From the NCBI RefSeq assembly GCF_016919005.1, contig NZ_JAFFQE010000003.1:372001-436000 (forward strand): a stretch of 64,000 bases of DNA. Reading direction: 5' to 3'. The DNA is from Desulfopila inferna. GTDB lineage: Bacteria; Desulfobacterota; Desulfobulbia; Desulfobulbales; Desulfocapsaceae. A program made the position numbers and the translations under genes. This document shows, in pieces, positions 19,545 to 29,938 of this stretch (position 1 is its first letter; every line of letters starts with the position of its first letter). Under the pieces are notes generated by a model, which made no database searches, was not told the DNA's origin, and was given only the letters and a program-made list of their open reading frames with translations.

Positions 19545-20000
19545 TCACCTGCCTGTGTGGCCGAAACCGCCATCACCCCGTGTGGTCCTGGAGAGTTCCA
19601 GTGCCGTCTTCACATTTGCCCGGACAACAGGTGCCACGACTAATTGTGCAATACGATCTCCTCTGGTAATACGGAAATCCTCCGTGCCGAGATTGATAAG
19701 CGCTATCTTGATCTCTCCCCGATAATCCGCATCTATCGTTCCCGGGCTGTTGAGCACGGTAACACCATGCTTAACCGCTAGTCCGCTGCGGGGCCGTACC
19801 TGAATTTCAAAACCTGGAGGAATGGCAACTGCCAGTCCTGTTCCGATAAGAGCACGTTCGCCGGCCCTCAGGATCAGAAAGGTGTCAACCGCGGCACGGA
19901 TATCCATGCCCGCGGCATGTTCTGTTTCATAGGCAGGCAGACCCAAATCGGCGGTGGCCTGTCGATCCAGACGGCAAAAGGTGATTATTTCTTCGCTCAT
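19545..20000 (-). CDS. dut: dUTP diphosphatase
   Basis: The 151-residue product (ATG 20000) carries all five motifs of trimeric dUTPases: [39 protein letters not shown] and the C-terminal [14 protein letters not shown]. The enzyme hydrolyses dUTP to dUMP and pyrophosphate, keeping uracil out of DNA and supplying dTMP synthesis. A TTG 12 bases upstream is open but less likely. The intrinsic terminator of pnp lies just before the start, so dut has either its own promoter or depends on read-through. It ends one base before the metallo-hydrolase start. Confidence 0.96.
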   Translation of the reverse strand: MSEEIITFCRLDRQATADLGLPAYETEHAAGMDIRAAVDTFLILRAGERALIGTGLAVAIPPGFEIQVRPRSGLAVKHGVTVLNSPGTIDADYRGEIKIALINLGTEDFRITRGDRIAQLVVAPVVRANVKTALELSRTTRGDGGFGHTGR

Positions 20001-20014
20001 TGATTTTTTCAATT

Positions 20015-20049
20015 CAAAAAAAAAGCCGGATCAATAACGATCCGGCTTT
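20015..20049 (-). terminator. Intrinsic terminator after pnp
   Basis: On the minus strand AAGCCGGATC and GATCCGGCTT form a 10-bp stem with loop GTTATT, followed by nine T. It lies between pnp and dut. Confidence 0.9.
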
Positions 20050-20079
20050 GCATTAAATAATTACCACGCGTTCAGTCGA

Positions 20080-22152
20080 TTACAGCAGGGCTTTACGGCT
20101 CAGACGGATCCGGCCTCTATTGTCGACATCGAGAACTTTCACCTCCACAGTGTCACCCTCGTTGAGCACGTCGGTAACCTTGGCAACACGTTTGGTATCC
20201 AGTTCGGAAATGTGAACAAGGCCGTCAGTTCCCGGCAATACTTCAACAAAGGCGCCAAAATCCTTTATGCTCTTTACCACTCCGGTGTAGGTCTTGCCTA
20301 TTTCAACCTCGGCTGTAATCGCCTTGATCTTCTCGATCAATGCTTCAGCTTTGCTGCCATCCGAGGTGAATATCTTCACCAGACCGCTGTCATCAACTTC
20401 TATTTTGGCATCGTATTCAGCAGACATCTCTTTGATGATTTTGCCGCCCGGGCCGATAATATCCCGAATCTTATCCGGGTTTATTTTGATAACCAGATAC
20501 TTAGGAGCATATTCTGACACTTCTTCACGTGCTTTGGAGATTCCTGATTTCATTTCAGCAAGAATGTGCAGCCTTCCTCTCTTGGCTTGCTCAAGGGCAT
20601 CTCCCATGATTTCACGGTCAACCCCGGCAATCTTGATATCCATCTGCAGTGAAGTTATGCCGCCTTCAGTGCCGACCACCTTGAAGTCCATGTCGCCGAG
20701 ATGATCTTCATCGCCGAGGATATCGGAGAGAATAACAACCTTGTCTCCTTCCTTGATAAGTCCCATGGCAATGCCTGATACCGATTCCTTGATCGGTATT
20801 CCGGCGTCCATCATGGCCATACTGCCGCCGCATACTGTTGCCATGGAAGAAGATCCGTTTGACTCCAGCACTTCTGAAACCACCCGAATCGAATAGGGAA
20901 AATCCTCTTCACTGGGCAGAACCCCGGATAAACCGCGCATCGCCAAGGTGCCATGGCCGACATCCCTTCTTGAAGGACCTCGCATCATGCGCGCCTCGCC
21001 CACACAGAATGGCGGAAAGTTATAGTGGAGCATAAACCTTCTGTTTTCATCGCCAGTGAGGGTTTCAATGCGCTGCTGGTCTCTCTCGCTGCCGAGGGTT
21101 GCCGTCACCAGGGCCTGGGTTTCTCCGCGGGTGAAGAGCGCAGAACCGTGTGTTCGCGGGAGGTAACCGACTTCACAGGTAATATTACGAATCTGATCAA
21201 AGGAGCGCCCGTCAATCCTTCGCTCATCATCAACGATCATTTTACGCATGACCGTCTTCTTGTAAGATGACAGCAGATCACTGATTTCCCCGGCCCGATC
21301 GCCGCTTTCATCAAGCTCGGCAATCACTTTTTTCTTGAGCTCATCGGAAAGACGACCCCGTTCCATTTTATCGGCCGTGGTGACTACTTTGATCACACCC
21401 TCGGAGGAAACCTCTTTTACCTTCTCCAGAAGGGCTTCATCAATCTGCGGTGGTTCGATAATTCTTTTCTCGCGTCCATTGGTGGACCTCAAATCATCCT
21501 GCAGATCTATCAATGGCTGTATCTGCTCGTGCACAAAAAATATGGCTGATAATACTTCAGCTTCGCTGAGGCTGTCGGCCTGGCCTTCGACCATGACAAC
21601 AGCATCTCGGGTACAGGCTACAACGATGTTCATGCTGGATTCAAGCAGCTCGTCCGCCGTGGGGTTGATAACGTAATCACCGTCTATATATCCAACCCGG
21701 GCACCGGCCACAGGTCCGCCGAAGGGAATGTCGGAGAGGGTCAGAGCGCATGATGCACCGACCAATGCCAGAACATCCGGGTCATTCTGGGTATCAGCGG
21801 ATAGAACAGTGGCGATAACTTGCGTCTCGGATGCATAGCCCGCGGGAAACAAAGGACGCAGCGGTCTGTCTATAATTCTGCAGGTCAACACCTCATGATC
21901 ACTGGGGCGACCTATCTCTCTTCTGAAATAGTTGCCCGGTATTTTGCCGACAGATGCCAGTTTTTCCTGATATTCGATGGTCAGCGGCAAGAAACCCAAC
22001 TCGGGTTTATTTTCCTTGCCTGCAACCGCGGTCACCAGGACAACGGTCTCTCCTGACTGGATCACAATAGAACCAGAGGCCTGTTTGGCCAGTTTACCGG
22101 TTTCAATGGAAATGTTTTTCCCACCTATTTGTGCTTCTACTTTTTTATACAT
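20080..22152 (-). CDS. pnp: Polynucleotide phosphorylase
   Basis: The 690-residue product has the full PNPase order: a first RNase PH-like domain (about 1-140), an all-helical linker, a second catalytic RNase PH domain (about 310-540, with the FTRGETQAL segment), a KH domain with IIGPGGKIIKEM near residue 560 and an S1 domain (about 620-690). It degrades RNA 3' to 5' with phosphate and is the core of the RNA degradosome. As in many bacteria it lies directly downstream of rpsO. The 276-base gap to rpsO holds a strong hairpin at 22335-22377. A terminator closes the gene. Confidence 0.98.
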   Translation of the reverse strand: MYKKVEAQIGGKNISIETGKLAKQASGSIVIQSGETVVLVTAVAGKENKPELGFLPLTIEYQEKLASVGKIPGNYFRREIGRPSDHEVLTCRIIDRPLRPLFPAGYASETQVIATVLSADTQNDPDVLALVGASCALTLSDIPFGGPVAGARVGYIDGDYVINPTADELLESSMNIVVACTRDAVVMVEGQADSLSEAEVLSAIFFVHEQIQPLIDLQDDLRSTNGREKRIIEPPQIDEALLEKVKEVSSEGVIKVVTTADKMERGRLSDELKKKVIAELDESGDRAGEISDLLSSYKKTVMRKMIVDDERRIDGRSFDQIRNITCEVGYLPRTHGSALFTRGETQALVTATLGSERDQQRIETLTGDENRRFMLHYNFPPFCVGEARMMRGPSRRDVGHGTLAMRGLSGVLPSEEDFPYSIRVVSEVLESNGSSSMATVCGGSMAMMDAGIPIKESVSGIAMGLIKEGDKVVILSDILGDEDHLGDMDFKVVGTEGGITSLQMDIKIAGVDREIMGDALEQAKRGRLHILAEMKSGISKAREEVSEYAPKYLVIKINPDKIRDIIGPGGKIIKEMSAEYDAKIEVDDSGLVKIFTSDGSKAEALIEKIKAITAEVEIGKTYTGVVKSIKDFGAFVEVLPGTDGLVHISELDTKRVAKVTDVLNEGDTVEVKVLDVDNRGRIRLSRKALL

Positions 22153-22334
22153 TTTAACTCCATAGTTATTGCATCAGGGAAATGCCCAGCGCCACTAATA
22201 TGACTGGATTATCCACCAGCCCCGTATGCTCTTTTTTTTCCGGAAATGCGTATTTACCTACCCGGTTATACCGGATAAGCAGTGCCTTTAAAAAGCATGT
22301 TCTTACAAACAATTGTAAAATTACTTAAAGACAC

Positions 22335-22377
22335 CAAAAACAACAGACTATTGCGGAGTCTTCCGGAATAGTCTGTT
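22335..22377 (-). terminator. Stem-loop between rpsO and pnp
   Basis: AACAGACTATT and AATAGTCTGTT form a perfect 11-bp stem; the 14-base loop contains a further CGGA/TCCG pairing. On the minus strand GTTTTTGG follows. It can act as the rpsO terminator or as a processing site for the rpsO-pnp transcript, as is known for the equivalent gap in E. coli. Confidence 0.7.
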
Positions 22378-22428
22378 AAATAATGGCACGAACGTAAACA
22401 TGAAAAGGGCAGAAGCCCTGCACAATCA

Positions 22429-22698
22429 CTATTTACGAATACCGAGCTCCTGAATCAGGGCTCTATATTTATTTATATCTTTTTTCTTCAGATAATCAAG
22501 AAGGCTCCGCCTCTGTCCGACCAATTTCAGCAACCCTTGTCGGGAATGATGGTCCTTTTTGTGAGTTTTAAAATGATCGGTGAGGTAATGAATACGGTCC
22601 GTCAGCAGAGCAATCTGCACCTCTGAAGAGCCTGTATCCGAAGGATGCACCTTAAATTTCTCAATTATTTCACTTTTCTTTACAGCTGTCTGTGCCAC
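22429..22698 (-). CDS. rpsO: 30S ribosomal protein S15
   Basis: The 89-residue product has the usual S15 length and sequence, including [35 protein letters not shown] and the end of an [12 protein letters not shown] segment. S15 binds the central domain of 16S rRNA early in 30S assembly. The start codon is GTG with a strong AGGAGG 8 bases upstream. It lies between truB and pnp in the canonical order. Confidence 0.98.
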   Translation of the reverse strand: MAQTAVKKSEIIEKFKVHPSDTGSSEVQIALLTDRIHYLTDHFKTHKKDHHSRQGLLKLVGQRRSLLDYLKKKDINKYRALIQELGIRK

Positions 22699-23017
22699 AA
22701 CAAATCCTCCTGAAATGTCATCCGGACAAATTCGCTGGTATCTTTTGAAAACGAATTTGATCCAATAAAAACTCCATAAGCACCTTCATAAATAATTTCC
22801 TGACCCAGCTAAACAGGATAAGAAAATATTCCCAGGGTACTCAAATACACATGCCACAACAAGCGACCTCTTAAGCTGTCCCTTGAGGGGTGATAACAGT
22901 ACAACTAAATATCACAAAAAAACAAGACTTACCATGTCAATGATTCAGTCGACCCGGACCATGGCCTTAAGGCGTCTGCACCTCTGCCCCTGCCGGTGGC
23001 AACACCCTATCCATTAA
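22699..23017. other. Intergenic region between truB and rpsO
   Basis: About 320 bases without a coding frame. It should hold the rpsO promoter on the minus strand; a TTGACA box (minus strand, about 22934-22939) is present but no well-spaced -10 box was found. No clear terminator for truB was seen. Confidence 0.4.
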
Positions 23018-23761
23018 TTAGGATTTTTGCAATAGATTACATACATCATTTACAGATAATGCTCCAGCCAAAAAACGCTCGTAGGCATTCTCCGCCGTGA
23101 AATCCTTACCAGAAAAACTGTCCGTTACCGAGAAAGAACCGCTCCGTATGCGGCGCAGGCTGCTGAGATAGGCGCCGCAACCCAGCATCCGACCGATATC
23201 TGCGGCCAAGGTGCGAATGTACGTGCCTTTACTGCAGATTACCCTGATAGTGAGCTCCGCACCGGAGCCACTGAGTATGCCATTCTCATCGACTCTCTCT
23301 ATCTGCCGGATATGTACATGGCGCGCCTCTTTCTTCACCTCTATGCCTTTGCGTGCATAATAATAAAGAGGCTTTCCTTTATGCTTCAAAGCCGAGTAAA
23401 CAGGAGGTATCTGCATCTGCTCTCCGACAAAGCTTGTCAGACACCTTTCAACCACCTCTTCGGCGAGAGGTTCCACCGCAGTCGTGGCGGTAACCTGCCC
23501 CTCCGGATCCTGTGTTGTCGTCTCCACCCCAAGTGTCAGAGTAGCGAGATATTCCTTTTCCCCTTCCATCAGCGAAGAGATTATTTTTGTGGCCGGCCTT
23601 CCGGCGCAGATAACCAGGAGACCACTGGCGAAAGGATCGAGAGTTCCGGCATGCCCTACTTTTTTGATCCCCAGGAGACGCCGAACATTTTTCACCATGG
23701 TAAAGGAACTAGGGCCGGCGGGTTTATCCACCAGAAATACCGCCGCTTCAATATCTGACAT
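23018..23761 (-). CDS. truB: tRNA pseudouridine-55 synthase
   Basis: The product is 247 residues from ATG 23761; an upstream in-frame TTG at 23794 would overlap nrnA and adds residues not seen in the family. Near the start is FLVDKPAGPSSFTMVKNVR, and KVGHAGTLDPFASGLL holds the catalytic Asp. The later GTYIRTLAADIG motif is also present. TruB converts U55 of the T loop of tRNAs to pseudouridine. It belongs to the nusA-infB cluster and starts 17 bases after the nrnA stop. Confidence 0.97.
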   Translation of the reverse strand: MSDIEAAVFLVDKPAGPSSFTMVKNVRRLLGIKKVGHAGTLDPFASGLLVICAGRPATKIISSLMEGEKEYLATLTLGVETTTQDPEGQVTATTAVEPLAEEVVERCLTSFVGEQMQIPPVYSALKHKGKPLYYYARKGIEVKKEARHVHIRQIERVDENGILSGSGAELTIRVICSKGTYIRTLAADIGRMLGCGAYLSSLRRIRSGSFSVTDSFSGKDFTAENAYERFLAGALSVNDVCNLLQKS

Positions 23762-23777
23762 AAGATTTTTATTACAT

Positions 23778-24773
23778 TCAGGAGGATCGCTCAAACATTC
23801 GTGTCAATTCGTCGGTGACAATCTGATGCACCTGTTCAGCGGTCTTGTCGGTAAAGCTAAAGCCGGCGGCGTTTCTATGACCGCCACCGCCGAATGCCTT
23901 GGCAATCTCAGCGACATCATGCTCTCCTTTTGCCCTCAGGCTCACGGAAATGGAACCGTCTTTACCTTCCTTAACAAAAGCGGCAATCTTGACCGAGGTG
24001 ATGGAGCGCGGAAAGTCGACAAACCCTTCGACATCTTCAGGCAGGGCGCCGCTTTTCTCAAACATCTTCCCGGTAACGTGAATAACAGCGAGCTGATTGT
24101 AGGCGTGCAGACTTAAAGTGCCGAGAACCATCTCCAACAGACGGATCCTCTCCAAGGTGAAATTATTATGGATATAGTCAGAGATTTCGTCTGGGCATAC
24201 CCCAATATCCAGGAGATCAGCGGCAATCCGAAGAGTGCGGGAGGTAGTGGAATCGTATCGAAATGATCCGGTATCGGTGGAAATCGCCACATATAAATTA
24301 TAAGCACAATTGTAGCTGATCCCGGCCTGCAAATGCAGGGCAAGTTCATACACCATTTCCCCGGTCGAGGATCTATCTGGATCAACCCAGCGATGCATCC
24401 CGAAATCCTTATGGGAACGATGATGATCAATCACCAGAAATGGTTCTATCCGAAGAAAAATATCTTTATTTTTACCTAATCTGTCGCAATCGCCGCAATC
24501 GAGCGATATGCCAATAACATTTTTATTTTCATTAACAAATGATGAGAGTTCGGTGAGAGAACTGTTCACCGTCTCGCAGTCTGGCAGGAATCGGTAAAGA
24601 TATGGCACGGGCTCTTCAAGATAACAGAACACCTTTTTGCCTAGTGATTTGAGTATTCCGGCACATCCCAGCATTGATCCCACCGCATCACCGTCAGGAT
24701 GAACATGGGTAAGCAGAATGACGCTTTCGGCGTCTTGAATGGAAGTGCTGATTTCCTCAGGAATCATCGTCAT
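23778..24773 (-). CDS. nrnA: DHH-DHHA1 phosphoesterase, NrnA-like oligoribonuclease
   Basis: The 331-residue product has the DHH-family catalytic motifs: [12 protein letters not shown] near residue 24, SLDCGD near 93 and [12 protein letters not shown] near 116, plus a C-terminal DHHA1 domain ending in [12 protein letters not shown]. NrnA enzymes degrade nanoRNAs and dephosphorylate pAp. The gene overlaps rbfA by four bases (ATGA). Its place between rbfA and truB is common in Desulfobacterota and Firmicutes. Confidence 0.93.
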   Translation of the reverse strand: MTMIPEEISTSIQDAESVILLTHVHPDGDAVGSMLGCAGILKSLGKKVFCYLEEPVPYLYRFLPDCETVNSSLTELSSFVNENKNVIGISLDCGDCDRLGKNKDIFLRIEPFLVIDHHRSHKDFGMHRWVDPDRSSTGEMVYELALHLQAGISYNCAYNLYVAISTDTGSFRYDSTTSRTLRIAADLLDIGVCPDEISDYIHNNFTLERIRLLEMVLGTLSLHAYNQLAVIHVTGKMFEKSGALPEDVEGFVDFPRSITSVKIAAFVKEGKDGSISVSLRAKGEHDVAEIAKAFGGGGHRNAAGFSFTDKTAEQVHQIVTDELTRMFERSS

Positions 24774-25174
24774 TTTTTTTTCTCGGCAGCTATCTCACGA
24801 AAAATCCTCTCAACCTCTTCAACCTTTTCAGCAGTTTCATCATAAAAAAACTGCAGCGCGGGGGTATATCGAAGATTGAGAGTCTTAGCCAAATGGCTGC
24901 GCATAAACCCCTTTGCTCTTTCCAGTCCCTTTCCGGCAAGCTTAATTGCCTTCCCCTTTCCTTGAACTGTATAATATATTTTGGCGTATTTCAAATCATC
25001 GGATACCAGCACCCGGGTCAGAGCAACACCTGCGAGATCGGGATCGCGCACCTTCTCGATCAGTAAGATCGATAATTCATTCCTGATTACATCCGCCACA
25101 CGAGCGGGTCTTTTCTTTTCCTGCTTCCCCGCTCCCAAGGAATCCAGGATATTTTTGGGATCCCAGTCACTCAT
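24770..25174 (-). CDS. rbfA: Ribosome-binding factor A
   Basis: The 134-residue product has the type-II KH fold markers of Rbf[21 protein letters not shown] near the start, [19 protein letters not shown] in the middle and [12 protein letters not shown] near the end, with a lysine-rich tail. RbfA acts in late 30S maturation on 16S rRNA. It starts 16 bases after infB and overlaps nrnA by four bases. Confidence 0.96.
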   Translation of the reverse strand: MSDWDPKNILDSLGAGKQEKKRPARVADVIRNELSILLIEKVRDPDLAGVALTRVLVSDDLKYAKIYYTVQGKGKAIKLAGKGLERAKGFMRSHLAKTLNLRYTPALQFFYDETAEKVEEVERIFREIAAEKKK

Positions 25175-25189
25175 TGTTGATCATGCTCA

Positions 25190-28000
25190 CTATTTTTCCG
25201 ACAAAGTCGCTGCTACCTGCTTGATGATAAAGGCCTCCAGTGTATCGCCGACCTTGATATCATTATAATTCTCTACTCCAATACCGCACTCGAAGCCCGA
25301 GACGACCTCTTTGACATCATCCTTGAAACGTCTAAGTGAATCTATCTTTCCAGTGTAGACCACGACGCCGTCGCGGACCACCCTCACCTTGGCATTTCGT
25401 TGGAATTTGCCGTTTGTGACAAAAGAGCCGGCAATGGTTCCATGCTTGGGAACACTGAATGTTTCCCTGACCTCTGCATTTCCGATAACGTCTTCCACAA
25501 AGGTGGGATCGAGCATACCGACCATGGCCTTCCTGATGTCATCAAGAGCGTGATAAATAACATCATATGCCCTGATATCGACATTCTCTTTCTGCGCGAG
25601 TTCCTTCACCTTCACCGAAGGTCGTACATTGAATCCTATAATAATTGCTTCCGAAGCAGAAGCCAGGAGAATGTCGGATTCGGTTATGGTTCCGGTTCCT
25701 TCATGAAGCACGCGAACCCTGATTTGGTCGGTGGACAATTCTTCAGCTGCCTTGGCAAAGGCTTCAAGAGTTCCCTGAACATCAGCGCGGAGAACTACGC
25801 GGAGTTCCTTAACGTCACCTTCGCTCATTTGTTCAAAAAGTTTATCCAGAGAGATCTTGGTATGTGCACCAAGTTCACTTTCCCGGACCTTGAGTGAGCG
25901 AGAATGGCTGACACTCTTTGCCATCTTCTCATCGGTGACAACAAGGAACTCGTCACCTGCAGAGGGTACGCCGGACATTCCCTGTACCTCTACCGGAATC
26001 GAAGGACCGGCAACTTCTATCGGCCTGCCCTTATAGTCGGACATGGCACGTACTTTACCGCTGTATTGACCAACCACAAAGTAGTCTCCGGCGCGCAGGG
26101 TTCCTTCCTGTACCATTACGGTTGCAACCGCCCCGCGGCCCTTATCGAGTTTTGCCTCGACAACCCGTCCTTTTGCCTTACGGTCCGGGTCGGCTTCGAG
26201 CTCAAGGATTTCCGCCATAAGCTGGATATTGTCCAGGAGATTGTCTATGCCTATATTCTGTTTTGCCGAGGTCTCACAATATATAGTCTGCCCTCCCCAT
26301 TCTTCCGGGGCCAGATTGAGATCAGCAAGTTCCCTTTTTACCCGGTCGGGATCGGCATTATCTTTATCTATCTTGTTGACCGCCACGAGAATGGGCACCT
26401 CAGCCGCCTGAGCATGGTGGATTGCCTCTCTGGTCTGGTCCATGACTCCGTCGTCTGCGGCCACCACCAGAATCACCAGGTCAGTGACCTGAGCCCCACG
26501 GGCACGCATCTCGGTAAAAGCGGCATGACCTGGCGTATCTACAAAGGTGACGTCTCCGGAGGGTGATTTGACATGATATGCACCGATATGCTGAGTGATG
26601 CCGCCAGCTTCTCCTTCTGCAACATCGGTTTTTCTGATGGCGTCGAGAATGGAGGTTTTACCATGATCAACATGTCCCATGACCGTCACAACCGGCGGAC
26701 GGGGTTTCCTGACACCACCTTCCTGTTCCTGGTCTAGTATCTGGATGCCGATCTCCTCGGTAACGCCCTGTTCTACTTCATAGCCGAAATCGCTGGCAAT
26801 CAGCATGGCGGTTTCAACATCCACCGGCTGGTTCATTGTTGCCATGACCCCAAGCCCCATCAATTTGCCGATAACTTCGCTCGCCTTGACCCTCATCTTG
26901 GCCGCGAGATCGCCAACGGTGATGGAGTCATATACTATTATGCGCTTCTTACTCGCTTTCATTTCCAGAAGCGGGGAAGACTGCCTGTCTTTCTTGCCTT
27001 TGCCGCCTCGCTTTCCTCTCTTGCCGGGAGAGCGCTGATATTCTCCAAAGTGGGTATATTTTACAGCCTTCTTCCCTTTCTTTAAAGCTTTGCCCTTACG
27101 GCCTGCTTCATCATCTTTCTCTACCGGGACAGCTTTCCGCCCCTTTTTCTTAACGCGGGCTTCTTCGTCTTTTCCTTCAGGACCTACAGGAATATCCGTT
27201 CTGCCGGGTGCGCCTGAAACTGGTGGTCTGGCAGGTCTTCTCTTCGGTCGGGACGGTACCGGTTTTTCTTCTTCAACAGGGATATCTATTGTGCCGACAA
27301 CACGAGCAAAGTTTTTACGGGGGGCTTCTTTTTTACCCCTGGGGGCTGGTTTCTTTTTCGCAATAGCCTCCCCGGCCTTCTCTTCCATGATTTCCGAAGG
27401 TTCCTCTTGTTCCGGCTCACTACCGGTATCGGCAGTCTGTTCTATGTCTGCATCCCTGGTTTCTTCCGGCGTTGCAGAAACTTCCTGAGCGGTTTCATCC
27501 GTGGCCTGCTCCCCTGCGTGTCCGGAAACACCTTCGGCATCGAAGGCGGTTTGGCCCTCCCGCTCTTTCTCGGCGGGATGCTTTTCTTCGGCATGAGTAC
27601 CTTCACCTTCAGCTATCGTGCTCTCAAGCTCTTCTCCAAGGCCTTCCGGTGTCTCGGCGGTGACGGTCGTTCCGGTTTCCCCCTCATCTCCGCTTTCTTC
27701 TTCAACGGCGGGAAAGGCTTCCTGTTCCTGCTCTTCTTCAGGGACACTTTTCGGCCTGCGGCGAATAATAGTGGACCTTCTGCGGATAACAGTCGGTCCG
27801 GCCTCACCCTTTATCCTTTTTTCGACAAGTTCAGTATCAGCGCTTTGCAAAACGGTTTTACGGATCTTGTCGGCCGTTTCTTCATCAACAGTTGAACTGT
27901 GGCCCTTGACGTCATATCCCTGATCCATGAGTTTTGAAGCCAATGCCTTGCTGCTCATTCCGGCCTCTTTCGCCAGCTCGTAAATCCTAACCCTACTCAT
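25190..28000 (-). CDS. infB: Translation initiation factor IF-2
   Basis: The 936-residue product starts with an IF2 N-terminal helical domain (MSRVRIYELAKEAGMSSKA). A long, low-complexity linker rich in Glu, Lys and Pro follows (about 90-340), then a second IF2_N domain. The GTPase domain has G1 GHVDHGKTS near residue 440, G3 DTPGHAAF and G4 NKID, and the C-terminal domains bind fMet-tRNA. It is somewhat longer than the E. coli protein because of the linker. The frame opposite the linker is open because of its biased composition and is not coding. Confidence 0.98.
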   Translation of the reverse strand: MSRVRIYELAKEAGMSSKALASKLMDQGYDVKGHSSTVDEETADKIRKTVLQSADTELVEKRIKGEAGPTVIRRRSTIIRRRPKSVPEEEQEQEAFPAVEEESGDEGETGTTVTAETPEGLGEELESTIAEGEGTHAEEKHPAEKEREGQTAFDAEGVSGHAGEQATDETAQEVSATPEETRDADIEQTADTGSEPEQEEPSEIMEEKAGEAIAKKKPAPRGKKEAPRKNFARVVGTIDIPVEEEKPVPSRPKRRPARPPVSGAPGRTDIPVGPEGKDEEARVKKKGRKAVPVEKDDEAGRKGKALKKGKKAVKYTHFGEYQRSPGKRGKRGGKGKKDRQSSPLLEMKASKKRIIVYDSITVGDLAAKMRVKASEVIGKLMGLGVMATMNQPVDVETAMLIASDFGYEVEQGVTEEIGIQILDQEQEGGVRKPRPPVVTVMGHVDHGKTSILDAIRKTDVAEGEAGGITQHIGAYHVKSPSGDVTFVDTPGHAAFTEMRARGAQVTDLVILVVAADDGVMDQTREAIHHAQAAEVPILVAVNKIDKDNADPDRVKRELADLNLAPEEWGGQTIYCETSAKQNIGIDNLLDNIQLMAEILELEADPDRKAKGRVVEAKLDKGRGAVATVMVQEGTLRAGDYFVVGQYSGKVRAMSDYKGRPIEVAGPSIPVEVQGMSGVPSAGDEFLVVTDEKMAKSVSHSRSLKVRESELGAHTKISLDKLFEQMSEGDVKELRVVLRADVQGTLEAFAKAAEELSTDQIRVRVLHEGTGTITESDILLASASEAIIIGFNVRPSVKVKELAQKENVDIRAYDVIYHALDDIRKAMVGMLDPTFVEDVIGNAEVRETFSVPKHGTIAGSFVTNGKFQRNAKVRVVRDGVVVYTGKIDSLRRFKDDVKEVVSGFECGIGVENYNDIKVGDTLEAFIIKQVAATLSEK

Positions 28001-28101
28001 TTTTTGCTCCCGTAATACCTCTCTACAGCAAAAACACCCGGTTAACTTAATCTTTTCTATTTGTGAAAAAAGTTATGCCTGAGCATCATTAAAAAGTCAA
28101 A

Positions 28102-28308
28102 CTACTTTCTAAATGTTTTTCGCCACTTTTGCTTTTGTGAAAGAAATCTATGCAGGCACTTTTCGCCTCTGCAGCAATAAGCTCCTCTGCCTTCCATCCT
28201 CTGTAATTCATCGAGGACAGGTCCTTCTTCCATCCAGACAAAACGATGTAATATCCTTTTGTCCGTCTTCATTCTGCAGGCCACGCATGTTCTAACGGAC
28301 ACAGTCAC
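28102..28308 (-). CDS. ylxR: YlxR-family RNA-binding protein (DUF448)
   Basis: The 68-residue product has the YlxR signature RTCVACRMK near the N-terminus and GRGAYCC followed by KCL in the middle, with a basic tail. It begins with GTG six bases after nusA. Members lie between nusA and infB in many bacteria; the Bacillus protein has been reported to bind RNase P RNA. Length and place agree with the family. Confidence 0.92.
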   Translation of the reverse strand: MTVSVRTCVACRMKTDKRILHRFVWMEEGPVLDELQRMEGRGAYCCRGEKCLHRFLSQKQKWRKTFRK

Positions 28309-28314
28309 AGATAT

Positions 28315-29862
28315 TTATTTATTTCCTTCGGCTTCCGTATCTTCTGAATCATCCTGATCGATCTTCGCCGCTTCTTCCCTGGAGGAGATCAAACCTTCCT
28401 CTTCCTCGCCAGCATTTTCTTCCGCGGGGGATTGGTCATCCTCTGCCGCTTCGCCTTTTTCATGGGAAGAGGCTGGGTCGTTTGTTGCCGTTTCGGTTTT
28501 TTCTCCCACGGAGATCACATTTTCCGCCTCCGCTTCAATCCGTTCTTCGGAGGAAGTTTCGTTTTGCTGCTCCGCTTCGTCCTTTTCTTCCGCCTCGGCC
28601 TTTCCTTCAGGTATAAACCCCAGCCCGTTTTTTACTGCCTCAGCGGCGGCCCCGATCAATCTTTCCGCAATTTCTTCATCTATGGAGCGCAGAACAATCA
28701 GTGTCTCGACACTTGCCCTGGCCAGGTCGTTAACGGAAGTAATACCCTTTGCGAATAGCTGGTCGGCAAGCGGTTCTTCGACACCACGAAGAGCGAGCAG
28801 GGTCTGATATCCAGGATCTTCCAGGTTGGCATACCTCTGTTCACTCTTGACATCAATTTTCCAGCCGAGCAGCTTGGAGGCCAGACGAACATTTTGCCCC
28901 TGTCTGCCTATTGCCAGTGAAAGCTGGTCATTCGGCACCACAACGAGAAGAGATTTTGTATCCTCGTCGACCCGTACCATGCTTACATGAGCAGGAGCGA
29001 GTGCGTTATATACATATTTTGCAGGATCCGGGCTCCAGGTCACGATATCTATACGCTCACCCTGAAGTTCCTGAACGACATTCTGCACCCTGGACCCCTT
29101 CATGCCGACACAGGCGCCTACAGGGTCTACGTCGGTTTCCATGGAACTCACGGCGATTTTAGCGCGAAATCCTGGTTCCCTGCTGACTCCCATTATCTTG
29201 ACGATGCCCTCGGCTATTTCGGGAACTTCCAGTTGAAAAAGCTTCTCCAAAAACTCATCGCAGGTTCGCGACAACAGCAACTGGGAATCTCTGCTGGTCT
29301 GGCGTACTTCTTTAAGATAGGCCCGTATCCTGTCACCCTGCTTGAAGGATCGTTTGGGTATCTGCTGATCCTTGGGCAAAACAGCATCGGTTCTGCCAAG
29401 ATTGACAATCATGTTGCCCCGTTCAAAGCGCTGGACAATACCGCTGACGACTTCGCCGATTCGCCCTTTGAACATTTCATAGATGACTTCCTTCTCGGCA
29501 TCCTTCATCTTATGAATGATGACCTGCTTGGCCGACTGCGCGGCAATCCGGCCAAGATCCTCGATTTTGTCCATTTTTTCGCCAAGCTCATCACCCAGCT
29601 GTACCTCAGGGTCAAGACGAATGGCCTCATCGAAAGAGATCTCCGTCTGCTCGTCTTCTGCAGATTCAACAACGCTTCGGAACTGGAATATTTCCACCTC
29701 ACCATATTCTTCGCTATAGCGGACTTCAATATCCCTTCGACTGCCGAGCTTCTTTCGTGCGGCTGAAGCAACGGCTTCCTCGATTGCCTCAATCAGAAGT
29801 CTTTTGTCAAATCCTCTATCCCTGCTGATCTGATCGATAATGCGTTTTAAATCTGACAGCAT
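28315..29862 (-). CDS. nusA: Transcription termination/antitermination factor NusA
   Basis: The 515-residue product has the NusA N-terminal polymerase-binding domain (about 1-125), an S1 domain and two KH domains (GACVGMKGSRVQNVVQEL and IGRQGQNVRLASKLLG). A helix-hairpin-helix region covers about 350-420. The last 90 residues are a highly acidic, low-complexity tail rich in Glu, Asp, Ala and Ser, longer than usual. NusA modulates pausing, termination and antitermination. It follows rimP and precedes ylxR and infB, the canonical order. Confidence 0.97.
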   Translation of the reverse strand: MLSDLKRIIDQISRDRGFDKRLLIEAIEEAVASAARKKLGSRRDIEVRYSEEYGEVEIFQFRSVVESAEDEQTEISFDEAIRLDPEVQLGDELGEKMDKIEDLGRIAAQSAKQVIIHKMKDAEKEVIYEMFKGRIGEVVSGIVQRFERGNMIVNLGRTDAVLPKDQQIPKRSFKQGDRIRAYLKEVRQTSRDSQLLLSRTCDEFLEKLFQLEVPEIAEGIVKIMGVSREPGFRAKIAVSSMETDVDPVGACVGMKGSRVQNVVQELQGERIDIVTWSPDPAKYVYNALAPAHVSMVRVDEDTKSLLVVVPNDQLSLAIGRQGQNVRLASKLLGWKIDVKSEQRYANLEDPGYQTLLALRGVEEPLADQLFAKGITSVNDLARASVETLIVLRSIDEEIAERLIGAAAEAVKNGLGFIPEGKAEAEEKDEAEQQNETSSEERIEAEAENVISVGEKTETATNDPASSHEKGEAAEDDQSPAEENAGEEEEGLISSREEAAKIDQDDSEDTEAEGNK

Positions 29863-29938
29863 CCTGTTACTCCACCGTTTTTGCCCTGACTTCTTAGAAC
29901 GGACACTCTTTTATTATATGACAATGCGATATTCATAA

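Noticed and set aside
27090-27923. Long antisense frames over infB
   Set aside because: They mirror the Glu/Lys-rich linker of IF-2, whose codon bias keeps the opposite strand open.
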